Below, piece by piece: positions 41,356 to 49,973 of a stretch of 64,000 nt of DNA. Position 1 is the first letter of the stretch. Every line of letters starts with the position of its first letter. The notes under the pieces are model-generated. The model did no database searches, was not told the DNA's origin, and saw nothing but the letters and a program-made list of their open reading frames with translations. A program made the position numbers and the translations under genes. The stretch comes from Actinoplanes flavus (lineage in GTDB: Bacteria > Actinomycetota > Actinomycetes > Mycobacteriales > Micromonosporaceae): NCBI RefSeq assembly GCF_017592555.1, contig NZ_JAGFNS010000008.1:90462-154461 (forward strand). The letters are read 5' to 3'.

Positions 41356-41420
41356 CCTGCGACGGCTTGCCCAGCGCGGCACGCTGCCCGACCAGCCGCC
41401 GTCAGGTCGGCCGGTCGGTG

Positions 41421-41451
41421 GCCCGCCTCACCGGCTCCCGGTGAGGCGGGC
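41421..41451. terminator. bidirectional terminator
   Basis: GCCCGCCTCACCGG and CCGGTGAGGCGGGC form a perfect 14-bp stem with a 3-nt loop between two convergent genes. Confidence 0.75.
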
Positions 41452-41463
41452 GGATCACTCACG

Positions 41464-42666
41464 TCAGGCCGGCGGAGCCACCTCGAACCGGACCCGGCTC
41501 AGCCATCCCGGGTAGTCGCTGAGCACGTAGAGTTCGCCGCGCGCGTCGGTGCCGATCGCGGTCGGCTGGGTGGGGAGGTTTCCGATCGTGGCGGTCTCGT
41601 AGGTGCCGTCGTTCCGGGGCCGGATGGCGTAGACGCGGGGCGCGCAGTAGTCGCTCGCGACGTAGGTGCCCCAGGCTTCGGGGGTCCGGGTCCCTCGGTA
41701 GACCACGCCGCCGATCACCGAGCAGCTCTCGGTGAGGAAGTGTTCGTACTCGAAGACCGGGTCGACGTACCGGACGCCGGGCCGGCACTGCTCCGCGTCG
41801 AACACCGGGGTGCCCTCCTTGCAGGACCAGCCGAGGTTCGCCCCGCCCTGCCAGGGGCGGATGTGGTTGACCTCTTCGACCAGGCCCTGGCCGACGTCGC
41901 CGATCCACAGCGAGTTGTCGACCGGGTCGACGGAGAACCGCCACGGGTTGCGCAGCCCGTAGAGCCAGATCTCCGGCCGCGCGCCCGGCGTACGGACGAA
42001 GGGGTTGGTGGCGGGCACGCAGTAGGGCTTCGCCCCGCAGGCGCGGTTGACGTCGATCCGCACGATCTTGCCGAGGAGGGTGCCGAGGTCCTGACCGGCC
42101 TTGAACGGGTCGTTGGCGTGGCCGCCGTCGCCGGTGGACCAGTAGAGGTAGCCGTCGCGGCCGAACGCGACCTGTCCGCCGTTGTGGTTGCCGTACTCGG
42201 CGTGCTCCTGGGTGAGCAGCACCTGGAGGCGTTCGGGGGCGCTGATGGGCAGCCGGGCCAGGGTGAGCGCGCCGGCCGGCAGGCTGGTGTAGGCCACGTA
42301 GAGGATGCCGGTTCGTGCGAAGTTCGGCGCGGGGGTGATGCCGAGCAGGCCTCGTTCGTTGTCGGAGGAGTCGATGCGGGCGGTCAGGTCGAGCACCGGT
42401 TCGGCCGCCAGGCCGGTGTCGGGGTGGTAGGCGCGGACGGTGCCGTTCTTCTCCGCGATCAGCAGCCGGCCGTCGGGCAGCCCGGTGATGGCGATCGGGC
42501 GCTGGAGACCGGAGGCCACCTGTTCGGTCGCCACGGTGAGTTCGGTGAGTGGCACGGCGCGGCGGGGAGTGCCGGCCGCCGGCACCGACGCCGGCAGGAT
42601 CGCGGACAGGGCCAGAACGAGCAGGGCGGCCAGCATGGTGGCCGGGCGACGACGACGTCGCGACAT
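41464..42666 (-). CDS. secreted PQQ-dependent sugar dehydrogenase (GSDH family)
   Basis: 400 residues with a signal peptide (1-31: arginines, hydrophobic core, PASVPAAG). The six-bladed propeller matches the soluble glucose/sorbosone dehydrogenase family: GLQRPIAITGLPDGRLLIAEKNG, the ERGLLGI motif, EYGNHNGGQVAFGRDG, YGLRNPWRFSVDP and IGDVGQGLVEEVN. It probably oxidises an aldose outside the cell using PQQ. AAGGAG precedes the ATG. A CebR/LacI-like box upstream suggests control by a sugar such as cellobiose. Confidence 0.9.
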   Translation of the reverse strand: MSRRRRRPATMLAALLVLALSAILPASVPAAGTPRRAVPLTELTVATEQVASGLQRPIAITGLPDGRLLIAEKNGTVRAYHPDTGLAAEPVLDLTARIDSSDNERGLLGITPAPNFARTGILYVAYTSLPAGALTLARLPISAPERLQVLLTQEHAEYGNHNGGQVAFGRDGYLYWSTGDGGHANDPFKAGQDLGTLLGKIVRIDVNRACGAKPYCVPATNPFVRTPGARPEIWLYGLRNPWRFSVDPVDNSLWIGDVGQGLVEEVNHIRPWQGGANLGWSCKEGTPVFDAEQCRPGVRYVDPVFEYEHFLTESCSVIGGVVYRGTRTPEAWGTYVASDYCAPRVYAIRPRNDGTYETATIGNLPTQPTAIGTDARGELYVLSDYPGWLSRVRFEVAPPA

Positions 42667-42700
42667 GGTCGGCTCCTTGAGCAGAGTGGCGGACGCGGCA

Positions 42701-42714
42701 CGGGAGCGCTCCCA
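42701..42714 (-). promoter_or_regulatory. CebR/LacI-type operator box
   Basis: CGGGAGCGCTCCCA matches the actinobacterial CebR box TGGGAGCGCTCCCA at 13 of 14 positions. It lies 34 bp upstream of the sugar-dehydrogenase start, in an AT-rich promoter patch. LacI-family repression relieved by an oligosaccharide is inferred; the regulator gene is not in the window. Confidence 0.65.
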
Positions 42715-42776
42715 CAATACATCGAAACCTGACAATGCGTGGGCGTCGCCCGGTCCGGGTGTGACAGCCCGTCGCG

Positions 42777-43433
42777 CTACCGGCCGTTCGCCGAGGGGAC
42801 GGCCAGGCGCTCCAGCCGGGCGCCGAGCCGCTGCCGGATGTCGGGCCAGTCGTCGTCGACGATCGCGTAGAGGACGGTGTCGCGCCAGGAACCGTCGGCG
42901 CGGCGCCGGTGCTTGCGCAGCACACCCTCCTTGCGGGCGCCGAGGCGTTCGATCGCGGCCTGCGCCCGCTCGTTGCGGATGTCGGTGACGAGCGTCACCC
43001 GTACCGCGTCGAGGGTTTCGAAAGCGAAGGTCAGCATCAGCAGCTTCGCCTCGACGTTGATGCCGGAATGCCACCATTGTTGCCCGAGCCACGAGTAGCC
43101 GATCATCACGGTGCGCAGGTTCGGCTCGGGTTCGGCGAACGAGGTGGTGCCGGCGAACCGGCCACTGGCGACCTCTATCTGGGCGTACGGCAACCGGCGG
43201 CCGCGGGCCCGTGCGGCGAGTGCCGCGGTGATGTGCCGGCCGGCGTCCGGCACCGTGACCGGATACTCCAGAGCCGCGCCGGGTGGGCTCTGCCAGCGGA
43301 AGATCTCCGCCGCCTGCTCCGGCGCACCGGTCGCGGCCAGGTACCCGGCGGCGTGTTCGATCGTCAGTGGTTCGAGCCGCACGAGACGACCGGCCAGCAC
43401 CGGCATCGCGTACCAGAGATCATCGTCTGCCAT
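42777..43433 (-). CDS. GNAT-family N-acetyltransferase
   Basis: About 218 residues resembling the RimJ-like Acetyltransf_3 group: VRLEPLTIEHAAGYLA, GTTSFAEPEPNLRTVMIGYSWL, and the acetyl-CoA loop region NVEAKLLMLTFAFETLD. It ends with the RNERAQAAIERLGARKEG segment typical of these enzymes. The ATG at 43433 is tentative; ATGs at 43442 and 43445 also fit. Divergent from the carbonic anhydrase gene. Substrate unknown. Confidence 0.85.
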   Translation of the reverse strand: MADDDLWYAMPVLAGRLVRLEPLTIEHAAGYLAATGAPEQAAEIFRWQSPPGAALEYPVTVPDAGRHITAALAARARGRRLPYAQIEVASGRFAGTTSFAEPEPNLRTVMIGYSWLGQQWWHSGINVEAKLLMLTFAFETLDAVRVTLVTDIRNERAQAAIERLGARKEGVLRKHRRRADGSWRDTVLYAIVDDDWPDIRQRLGARLERLAVPSANGR

Positions 43434-43522
43434 GTCGGCCATCATGAACCAGCGCGGCCGATCCGGGCCGCCCGGGTGGCGGCCGCCTTCCCACCCGGTG
43501 ACCGGCGTGTCATCCTCCAACT

Positions 43523-44146
43523 GTGGAACCGGGACGGTTGTTCTCCGATCCGACAGCCGCGCCGATCCCGCCGCAACCGGCGGCCCCGGACCGCGGCCGG
43601 CCGGACCCGGTCGAGGCGCTGGCCCGGCTCCGCGCGGGCAACGCCCGATTCATCGCGAACACCTCGCCGCCCGGCGGCGGCTCGCAGCCCTTCGCGGTCG
43701 TCGTCGGCTGCATCGATGCCCGGGTGCCGGTGGAAACGGTGTTCGGGCAGGGCGCCGGAGCGATCTGCGTCGTCCGGTCCGCCGGCCACGTGCTGGACCG
43801 CGCCGTGACGGGTTCGGTCGAGTTCGCGGTGACCGAACTGCGGGTGCCGCTGGTGGTCGTGCTCGGCCATGACGACTGCCGCGCGGTGGCGGCCGCGTAC
43901 GAGGCGGTCCGCACCGGACGCCGGCCGGCCGGCGCCCGCCAGTTCCTGATCGACCAGATCACCCCCGCGATACCGGCGGCCGCATCGGCCGGCCACAGCC
44001 TCGACAAGGCCACGCGCGACCACATCCGCCGGACGGTGGCCGCGCTCCGGCAAGCCGCCTACCTACGAGAGGCGTTCACCGCCCGCCGCATCGACGTCGT
44101 CGGCGGGCTCTACCGGCTGGAGAGCCGGCGCGTCGAGATGGTGTAG
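43523..44146 (+). CDS. beta-class carbonic anhydrase
   Basis: 207 residues. Zinc ligands are Cys63 (with Asp65 and Arg67 in CIDARVP), His116 and Cys119 (GHDDC). The expected GHSxCG is GHDDCRA here, a mild deviation that keeps both ligands. It interconverts CO2 and bicarbonate. GTG start. The last 30 residues differ from the usual family end. Confidence 0.87.
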   Translation: MEPGRLFSDPTAAPIPPQPAAPDRGRPDPVEALARLRAGNARFIANTSPPGGGSQPFAVVVGCIDARVPVETVFGQGAGAICVVRSAGHVLDRAVTGSVEFAVTELRVPLVVVLGHDDCRAVAAAYEAVRTGRRPAGARQFLIDQITPAIPAAASAGHSLDKATRDHIRRTVAALRQAAYLREAFTARRIDVVGGLYRLESRRVEMV

Positions 44147-44178
44147 CCGCGCGCGCACGGTACGGGGACATCCCTCGG

Positions 44179-44486
44179 TCACTGGTCGACGGTGAAGACG
44201 ACCGCAGGTGCGCCACGATGTAGTCGTCGCCGTCGTGGTGGTGGCCGCCGCCGAGGACCGTCATGTCGAGTGGGGACAGGCGCCTGCCGCAGCCGAGGGT
44301 GCCGTCGCTCAGGCACCGGTGGATGGCATCCCACGCCTTGTCGGTTCCGCAGTCCAGCGGCTCGCCCGCCCAGTCGCCCATGTCGAGTTCCTCGACGAAG
44401 GCGCGGACCTCGGCGTCGTCGCGCGTCGCCATGAGCGCGGTCTCCTGCTCGTCGGTCAGCGCAAAGTACGTTCCGCGGCATGCCAT
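44179..44486 (-). pseudogene. DUF1877 gene with an internal deletion and frameshift
   Basis: From the ATG at 44486 the frame encodes a normal DUF1877 (YfbM-like) N-terminus (MACRGTYFALTDEQETALM ... DCGTDKAWDAIH ... DDYIVAHL). Directly after AHL the matching sequence jumps to another frame, which reads AVVFTVDQ and stop, the usual C-terminus of DUF1877 proteins. About 65-70 residues between are missing and the frame is shifted. The intact start suggests a recent event. Confidence 0.72.
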
Positions 44487-44553
44487 GGCCAGGATGGTAC
44501 GGAGACGGCTGACCCGCTGTGGCACGGACGCGGGCCGTGGTTGGATGTGGCTC

Positions 44554-44796
44554 GTGAGCAGCACGTGGGATGAGGAGTTCGCCCCGTCGGCCGGTGCCCT
44601 GAACACCTTGCGCTGGGCGTACGAGATGGGCGCGACGACGTTGGGTGAGGCGTACGACCTGCTCGACCAGTTCGAACTCAGCAACGACGTTCCCGAGGTG
44701 CTGGGCCACGACGACACGGTGGAGAACGTCCGGGAGGAGTTCGAGTTCGGCCTGGAGACGGTCGGTCCCGACACCCCACTGACGACTCTGCTGTGA
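44554..44796 (+). CDS. hypothetical acidic protein, 80 residues
   Basis: A helical acidic protein (LNTLRWAYEMGATTLGEAYD, then LDQFELSNDVPEVLGHDD). I do not recognise the family. The GTG at 44554 lies 7 nt after TTGGAT. It is divergent from the broken DUF1877 gene. A terminator follows directly. Confidence 0.5.
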   Translation: MSSTWDEEFAPSAGALNTLRWAYEMGATTLGEAYDLLDQFELSNDVPEVLGHDDTVENVREEFEFGLETVGPDTPLTTLL

Positions 44797-44803
44797 CGTG
44801 GCT

Positions 44804-44827
44804 CCGTCGCGGCTCACGGCGCGACGG
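44804..44827 (+). terminator. terminator after the small acidic protein
   Basis: CCGTCGCG pairs with CGCGACGG around an 8-nt loop, 7 bp after the stop codon. Confidence 0.5.
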
Positions 44828-44961
44828 ACGACGGGACGGTGGGGATCGCCGAACGCGGATCGGTGCCGGCGAACACGAGCCCGATGACGAATCCGGCGCG
44901 GCGACTCGTCAGTACGGCTCCCCGAGGTGTGCGGGTCCCCGTCGCGGGTATCCGGCCCGGC

Positions 44962-45771
44962 ATGCCGCAACGCTTCCATGACTACGACCGGGTGGCGATC
45001 GTCACCGGCTCGGACTCCGGCATCGGCGAGGCCACCGCCGTCGCCCTGGCCGAGGCCGGCTTCGACGTCGGTGTGACGTACCGCTCCGACGACGCCGGCG
45101 CCCGGGAGACGGCCGGCAAGGTTCGCGACGCCGGCCGTCGCTGTGAGGTCCGCCGGCTGGATCTGGTCGGGCTGCCGGGCGCCGCCGACGTCATCGACGA
45201 CCTGGCCGACGCTCTCGGCGGCCTGGGGGTGCTGGTCAACTGCGCCGGCACGGGTATCGCCACCCCGGTCGTGGACACCAGCTGGGAGGACTGGCGTGAG
45301 GTCCTGGCCGTCGATCTGGACGGCCCGTTCCTCTGCGCCCAGCGCGCCGCCCGCCGCATGCTCGCCGCCGGCCGTGGCGGCCGCATCATCAATGTCACCA
45401 GCGTGCACGAGCACGCCCCGCGGGTCGGTTCCGGCGCGTACTGCGCGGCGAAGGGCGGTTTGGGACTGCTCACCAAGGTGCTGGCCCAGGAGCTGGCGGC
45501 CGCCGGGATCACCGTGAACGCGGTCGCCCCCGGGGAGATCGCCACGGCGATGACCGGTAACGAGGATGTCGACCCGCACACGGTGGCCCGCCCGGGCATC
45601 CCGGCCGGCCGGCCCGGAGACGCCAACGAGGTCGCTGCGGTGATCAGCATGCTCGCCTCGCCCGGGGCCGCCTATGTCACCGGCGCCTCGTGGGTGGTCG
45701 ACGGCGGCATGCTGCTGATGGGCCCCCAGGCCGGCTCGCACCTCACCTCCGGCGACTGGCGTGCGGGCTGA
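44962..45771 (+). CDS. short-chain dehydrogenase/reductase
   Basis: 269 residues of the classical SDR family, close to FabG/glucose-1-dehydrogenase types. The cofactor loop TGSDSGIG (15-22), NCAGTG, and the active site Tyr160/Lys164 (YCAAK) are present. The ATG at 44962 gives the usual length. The 3' end overlaps the convergent HAD gene by 29 bp. Substrate unknown. Confidence 0.9.
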   Translation: MPQRFHDYDRVAIVTGSDSGIGEATAVALAEAGFDVGVTYRSDDAGARETAGKVRDAGRRCEVRRLDLVGLPGAADVIDDLADALGGLGVLVNCAGTGIATPVVDTSWEDWREVLAVDLDGPFLCAQRAARRMLAAGRGGRIINVTSVHEHAPRVGSGAYCAAKGGLGLLTKVLAQELAAAGITVNAVAPGEIATAMTGNEDVDPHTVARPGIPAGRPGDANEVAAVISMLASPGAAYVTGASWVVDGGMLLMGPQAGSHLTSGDWRAG

Positions 45772-46462
45772 GCGTGAGCGGGGTCAGCAACGCGGGCAGG
45801 GCGGCCATGTCGGTGAACGTGTGCGTGGCGCCGGCGGCCAGCAGCACCTGCGGGGTGTTGTGGGCGGGGCTTCCCGGCGGGCAGTAGCCGAAGACGGTGG
45901 CTCCGGCGGCCACTCCGGCCCGTACGCCGGTCGGGGTGTCCTCGATGACGGCGGCGCGGGCCGGGTCGACGCCGAGGGCGGCCGCGGCGGCCAGGTAGAC
46001 GTCGGGGGCCGGCTTGCTGCGGGGCGTCTCCATCCCGCTGAAGATCTTGCCGTCGAACACCGCGTCCAGGCCGGCCTTGGCCAGCTGCAACTCGACCTTG
46101 TGGCGGTCGGCGCCGCTGGCGCAGGCCACGCTGCCTCGGTACTGCCGGTCGATCTCGTGGACGGCGGCGACCGCGCCGGGGATCGGCTGCAGGTCGCGGA
46201 CGAGGGCGTCGTTGCGGCGTTCGCGGAAGTCGGCGAGCCACGCGTCGGTCACGGTGAAGCCGGTGTGCGCGGTGATCACCGCGGTCTCGTCGCGCAGCGC
46301 CCGGCCGACGAACAGCCGGAAGCAGTCGGCCTCGGAGACCTGCCAGCCGAGTTCGTGCAGCATCGACCGGAGGACGCTGTTGGTGATGCGTTCGGAGTCG
46401 ACGAGCACCCCGTCGCAGTCGAAGAGCACGGCGTCGAACGGGAGCGCAGCGGTTTCCACCAT
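45743..46462 (-). CDS. HAD-family hydrolase (beta-phosphoglucomutase-like)
   Basis: About 239 residues. Nucleophile and acid are Asp15 and Asp17 in LFDCDGVLVDSE; the cap domain follows, then ACASGADRHKVELQL, KPAPDVYL and VIEDTPTGVRAGVAAG. These fit the phosphatase/phosphoglucomutase subgroup. The ATG at 46462 lies 7 nt after TATGGT; an earlier ATG at 46474 is also in frame. It overlaps the SDR gene tail to tail. Confidence 0.88.
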   Translation of the reverse strand: MVETAALPFDAVLFDCDGVLVDSERITNSVLRSMLHELGWQVSEADCFRLFVGRALRDETAVITAHTGFTVTDAWLADFRERRNDALVRDLQPIPGAVAAVHEIDRQYRGSVACASGADRHKVELQLAKAGLDAVFDGKIFSGMETPRSKPAPDVYLAAAAALGVDPARAAVIEDTPTGVRAGVAAGATVFGYCPPGSPAHNTPQVLLAAGATHTFTDMAALPALLTPLTLSPHASRRR

Positions 46463-46527
46463 GGCGGTGACCATAACGGTGCGTGATCCGGCGCGGCCAT
46501 GACCGGGCGCACACCGGGGACCGGCGG

Positions 46528-47508
46528 TCAGACGACCCCGATCTCGCCCACCGGCGTCGGCGACGGGAGCCGTCCGGAGAGAGCGGTCACGAGCGGCGTC
46601 GCGGCGTCGAGGGCCAGCAGCGTACGCGCGCCGTCGTGACCGGGATCGATCAGCACGTGGCCGCGCACGCCCCGGGCCGTGCAGTGGCGTATGGCGGCGA
46701 GCACGGCGCGTGCTCCGGCGACCGCGAGCAGATCGATCCCGCTCAGGTCGATGACGAGCTCCTGTCCGGGCGCCAGGGTCGCGATCGTCCGCTCGGCGAG
46801 GGCGGTGAGATCGGCGGCGGTGAGCACGTCCACCGTGCCCCGCACGGTGAGCGTGACCAGGTCACCGGCGGTCCGGGAGACGACCAGGTCGATGGTCGTG
46901 TCCCGGCCGGCCACCGCCGTGACGTGCGCCAGGGCGCGGGCCGCGACCTCGGCGAGACGTTCCTGGCCCGGCCGCCGGCCCGGGGTCTCGTGGTGCAGTC
47001 CCAGCACGCCGAGCAGGCCGCCGTGATCGGCGTACAGGGGATAGTGGTGAACGGCGCGCGTCACCGTGTCGAGCCCCGCCAGGACCGGGTGGCCGGCGAC
47101 GTCGTCGACCAGCACCGGGCCGCCGGTGCGCAGCACGATCCCGCACAGCGACGCGGCCGACCCGGCGTGCTCGACGAACGCGTCGGTCACCCCGCGATGA
47201 CGGACGATCCGCGCCGTTCCGCCGGCCGGGTCCACGGTGTACAGGACACAGCCGTCGGCTCGCGCGGAGGCGGCGATGACGATCGCGGTGAGCACCACCG
47301 GGCGGTCGGCCAGCCGCAGGAAGTCCTCGGCCGTCAGCGTCTCCGGCGCCGCACGCAGCCGGTGCCGGAAGACCTCCAGCAGCGCCCGGCGGCTGGCCCG
47401 CATCTCCGCGTCGATCAGGCCCTGCTGCGCCAGCCGCAACGACCGTACGGCGGCGGCTCCGGCACGCGGACCGCCCGCTGCGGGGGTGGGATTCGACCGG
47501 TTCGGCAT
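46528..47508 (-). CDS. GAF-STAS signalling protein
   Basis: 326 residues. A basic N-terminal ANTAR-less helix region is followed by a GAF domain (about 60-200: LTAIVIAASARADGCVLYTV, SLCGIVLRTGGPVLVDDV) and a C-terminal STAS domain (about 205-310: DVLTAADLTALAERTI, LVIDLSGIDLLAVAGARAVL). The Ser normally phosphorylated in anti-sigma antagonists is replaced by Ala in LLAVAGARA, so it may not be a standard substrate. It follows the phosphatase gene by 38 bp. Confidence 0.75.
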   Translation of the reverse strand: MPNRSNPTPAAGGPRAGAAAVRSLRLAQQGLIDAEMRASRRALLEVFRHRLRAAPETLTAEDFLRLADRPVVLTAIVIAASARADGCVLYTVDPAGGTARIVRHRGVTDAFVEHAGSAASLCGIVLRTGGPVLVDDVAGHPVLAGLDTVTRAVHHYPLYADHGGLLGVLGLHHETPGRRPGQERLAEVAARALAHVTAVAGRDTTIDLVVSRTAGDLVTLTVRGTVDVLTAADLTALAERTIATLAPGQELVIDLSGIDLLAVAGARAVLAAIRHCTARGVRGHVLIDPGHDGARTLLALDAATPLVTALSGRLPSPTPVGEIGVV

Positions 47509-47546
47509 GGGTCACCGCCCGGCCCCGGAACCGCTGTTCATCGACG

Positions 47547-49532
47547 TCATCCGAGGTGCGGGTCGCGGGTGAGGTGCGGCAGGCCGACCAGGCTGAGCAC
47601 GTGCTGTGCGGTGCTTCCGGCCGGGGCGAACAACCGCAGCGGATACCGGAGTTCGCCGTCCGTGCCGGGGTTGGTGCGGTGGAGTTCGGCGACGCCGGCG
47701 CTGGCCAGATGCGTGACCGCGGTGAGGTCGACGACCAGCTCGTGCGTACCGCCGAGGGTGTGCCGGTCCAGTTCGGCGCGCAGCTGATGCGCGGTGTCCG
47801 AGTCCAGCGGGCCGTGCACGGCGATCCGGCTGGCCGGCGCGTGCGGCTGGTCGAGGATCAGCAGCAGGTCGGCGACCTTCTCCGCGACCGGGCGCGACAT
47901 CCCGGCGCCGATCCGGTCGGCGGTCAGCAGCCGCGCCGGGCGGGAGAGCCGCCGCCGTACGGTGACGGTCGTGCCGTCGTCGCGACGGTCGACGGTGAGG
48001 TCGTCGACGAAACCGGCGGTCATGGACAGCCCCAGCCCGTGATCCCTGCGGAAGTCGTCGTCGCCCGGCCGGGCCCGCTCCCGCCATCGGCCGTCGTCCG
48101 CGACGCTGAGCCGGGCCTCGCCTGATTCGTCCAGGTCGGCGGTGACGGTGACCGTGGTGTGCGCGGCATCCGGCCGGGCGTGCTGGTAGGCGTTCGTGAC
48201 CAGCTCCACGGCGGCGTGCACGAGGGACATCCGGTCGTCGTCGCCGGCCTCCAGCGCCGACACCCAGTCCTGCACCGCGGTACGGCAACCGCGGACGGCC
48301 GCCTCCGCCGTCGTACGCAGACGCAGCCGCGGCACGCCCCGGCGCCGCTGGGCGGCCAGCAGCGTGATGTCGTCGGCATGCCCGCTCTGCCGGACCAGCA
48401 GCTCCAGCGTCTGCGTGCACGCCTTCTCCACCGCCGACGACCGGGTGTCGCCGTGGAAACCGCGCCCGGCGACCACGTCGCCGACGACCAGGGACAGCTC
48501 GGCGGTGGCGGCGGCCGGCTCCCGGCCGGGGCGTTCGATGATGCCGTCACTGTAGAGCAGGACCACCTCGTCCGGTTCCAGGCGGTCACGCATCACCCGA
48601 TAGGAGGCGCCGGCGCCCAGCGGCCCGTCCCCGGACACCGGCAGGAAGCGGGCGCCACCGGAGCCGGCGACCAGTGGTGGCGGATGACCCGCCGAACACC
48701 ACGTCAACGTCCCGTCCCCGGGATCGAGCAGCACCACGCAGACGGTCGCGGCACGGGCGCCCGGCACCCGTCGCGCCATCCGGTCCACGGCCGCGAACGC
48801 CGCCCGGACGTCACCGGACTCCGCCAGCCGATCCTGCAGCACCGCCCGCAACTGCCCCATCGCCGCGGACGCCCGCACCCCGTGCCCGACCACGTCACCG
48901 ACGACCAGCGCCACCGGCCCGCCCGGCAGCGGCACGACGTCGAACCAGTCCCCGCCCGCGGCGGTCTCCTCGTCGGCGAGCAGGTAGCTGGCCGCCACCT
49001 CGGCGCCGGGCAGCACCGGCAGCCCGGCCGGCAGCAACTCCCGCTGCAACGCGCCGACCACGTCACGGGCCCGTTCGTACCGGCGCTGGGCCTCGGCGGC
49101 CTGCGCCTGAACGGCCTGGCGTTCCCGTACCCGTGCCGTCACATCCTGCACGTGCACGACCACCCCGGCGGGCTCGCCGTCCGGCCCCAGCCGGGCGGTC
49201 GTGTCGAAGTCGAGGAAGATCTCCACCGGCTCCCCGGCCTCCGGATGGTCGTAGTGGATCCGGAAGTCGCGCACCGACTCCGATCGGCCGGTGGCGAGGA
49301 CCCGGTCGAAGACCGCGCTCGCCCGCTGCCCGGTCAGTTCCGGGAAGACCTCCAGCAACGGCACGCCGATCACGTCGTCACGGCCGATGTACCGCCGGTA
49401 CATCCCGGTCAGCGCCCTGATGCGATGCCGCGGCCCCTCCATCCCGATCACCATCAGCGGCATCTCGTCGAACAGCCGGTAGACGAACTCCGGATCCCCC
49501 GCCGGCCACACGCCGTCCGGTCCGTCCACCAT
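47547..49532 (-). CDS. PAS-PP2C(SpoIIE)-HATPase-STAS regulatory phosphatase
   Basis: 661 residues, four domains: PAS (about 12-135, closing VVVHVQDVTARVRERQ), a short coiled linker, a SpoIIE-type PP2C phosphatase (about 165-375: GGDWFDVVPLPGG, VGDVVGHGVRASAAMG, CSAGHPPPLV, LLYSDGIIERPG), an anti-sigma-like HATPase_c_2 (about 400-525: HAAVELVTNAYQHA, HGLGLSMTAGFVD), and a STAS domain (about 555-655). The STAS Ser is present (VTHLASAGVAELH). All parts of a partner-switching module are fused in one protein. It is divergent from the CATRA operon. Confidence 0.9.
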   Translation of the reverse strand: MVDGPDGVWPAGDPEFVYRLFDEMPLMVIGMEGPRHRIRALTGMYRRYIGRDDVIGVPLLEVFPELTGQRASAVFDRVLATGRSESVRDFRIHYDHPEAGEPVEIFLDFDTTARLGPDGEPAGVVVHVQDVTARVRERQAVQAQAAEAQRRYERARDVVGALQRELLPAGLPVLPGAEVAASYLLADEETAAGGDWFDVVPLPGGPVALVVGDVVGHGVRASAAMGQLRAVLQDRLAESGDVRAAFAAVDRMARRVPGARAATVCVVLLDPGDGTLTWCSAGHPPPLVAGSGGARFLPVSGDGPLGAGASYRVMRDRLEPDEVVLLYSDGIIERPGREPAAATAELSLVVGDVVAGRGFHGDTRSSAVEKACTQTLELLVRQSGHADDITLLAAQRRRGVPRLRLRTTAEAAVRGCRTAVQDWVSALEAGDDDRMSLVHAAVELVTNAYQHARPDAAHTTVTVTADLDESGEARLSVADDGRWRERARPGDDDFRRDHGLGLSMTAGFVDDLTVDRRDDGTTVTVRRRLSRPARLLTADRIGAGMSRPVAEKVADLLLILDQPHAPASRIAVHGPLDSDTAHQLRAELDRHTLGGTHELVVDLTAVTHLASAGVAELHRTNPGTDGELRYPLRLFAPAGSTAQHVLSLVGLPHLTRDPHLG

Positions 49533-49973
49533 GGGCCCACCCTCCCGGATATCCGCCGATCACCGACAAGGGGTATCACCCTTCGGCGGCTCACCGAGGG
49601 ATCCCACGCCGCCACGACGGCGGGGCGAGGTCCGCGTTCCGTCCAACCCCTTCTTCCGGTACGCGTGACATCGTCCCGCCGCATGTGGACCGTCCCGTCC
49701 GCGCTACGCGGGCTCACCGGGTGGTCCCGCCCGTGCCGCCGCATCCGGGCGGAGATCGGTGCCTCCGCGGGCCGGCCTCGGCGTTTCCGCACCCGCCTGC
49801 CGCCGGTGACGCTCCGGCCGGTGGGCTCTCAGCGGGCGCCGAGACAGCACCCGCGACCAGCCATACAAGATCAGCCACCTGCATGGGGATAACCGACCGG
49901 AGGATTGCCCTCCGGCCACGGTGGACGGATATTCGTGCTGGTTTGTCACCGTACGCCGAACGGAGTGGCCCTC
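49533..49973. other. divergent intergenic region, phosphatase / CATRA operon
   Basis: 440 bp. It contains a small inverted repeat AAGGG-gtatca-CCCTT near 49566-49581 upstream of the phosphatase gene, and the CATRA promoter with its hairpin at 49897-49933. Short open frames on both strands between 49680 and 49890 are arginine/proline-rich and not convincing as genes. Confidence 0.5.
49897..49933 (+). promoter_or_regulatory. promoter of the CATRA operon with an overlapping inverted repeat
   Basis: TTGCCC (49905-49910) and GATATT (49928-49933) are 17 bp apart. CCGGAGG (49897-49903) and CCTCCGG (49909-49915) form a perfect 7-bp inverted repeat straddling the -35, a likely operator. The start codon lies about 40 bp downstream. 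Confidence 0.45.

Noticed and set aside
49714..49884. 56-codon minus-strand frame in the CATRA/phosphatase gap
   Set aside because: It starts with a hydrophobic stretch but becomes Gly/Arg low complexity, with no ribosome site and no conserved pattern.
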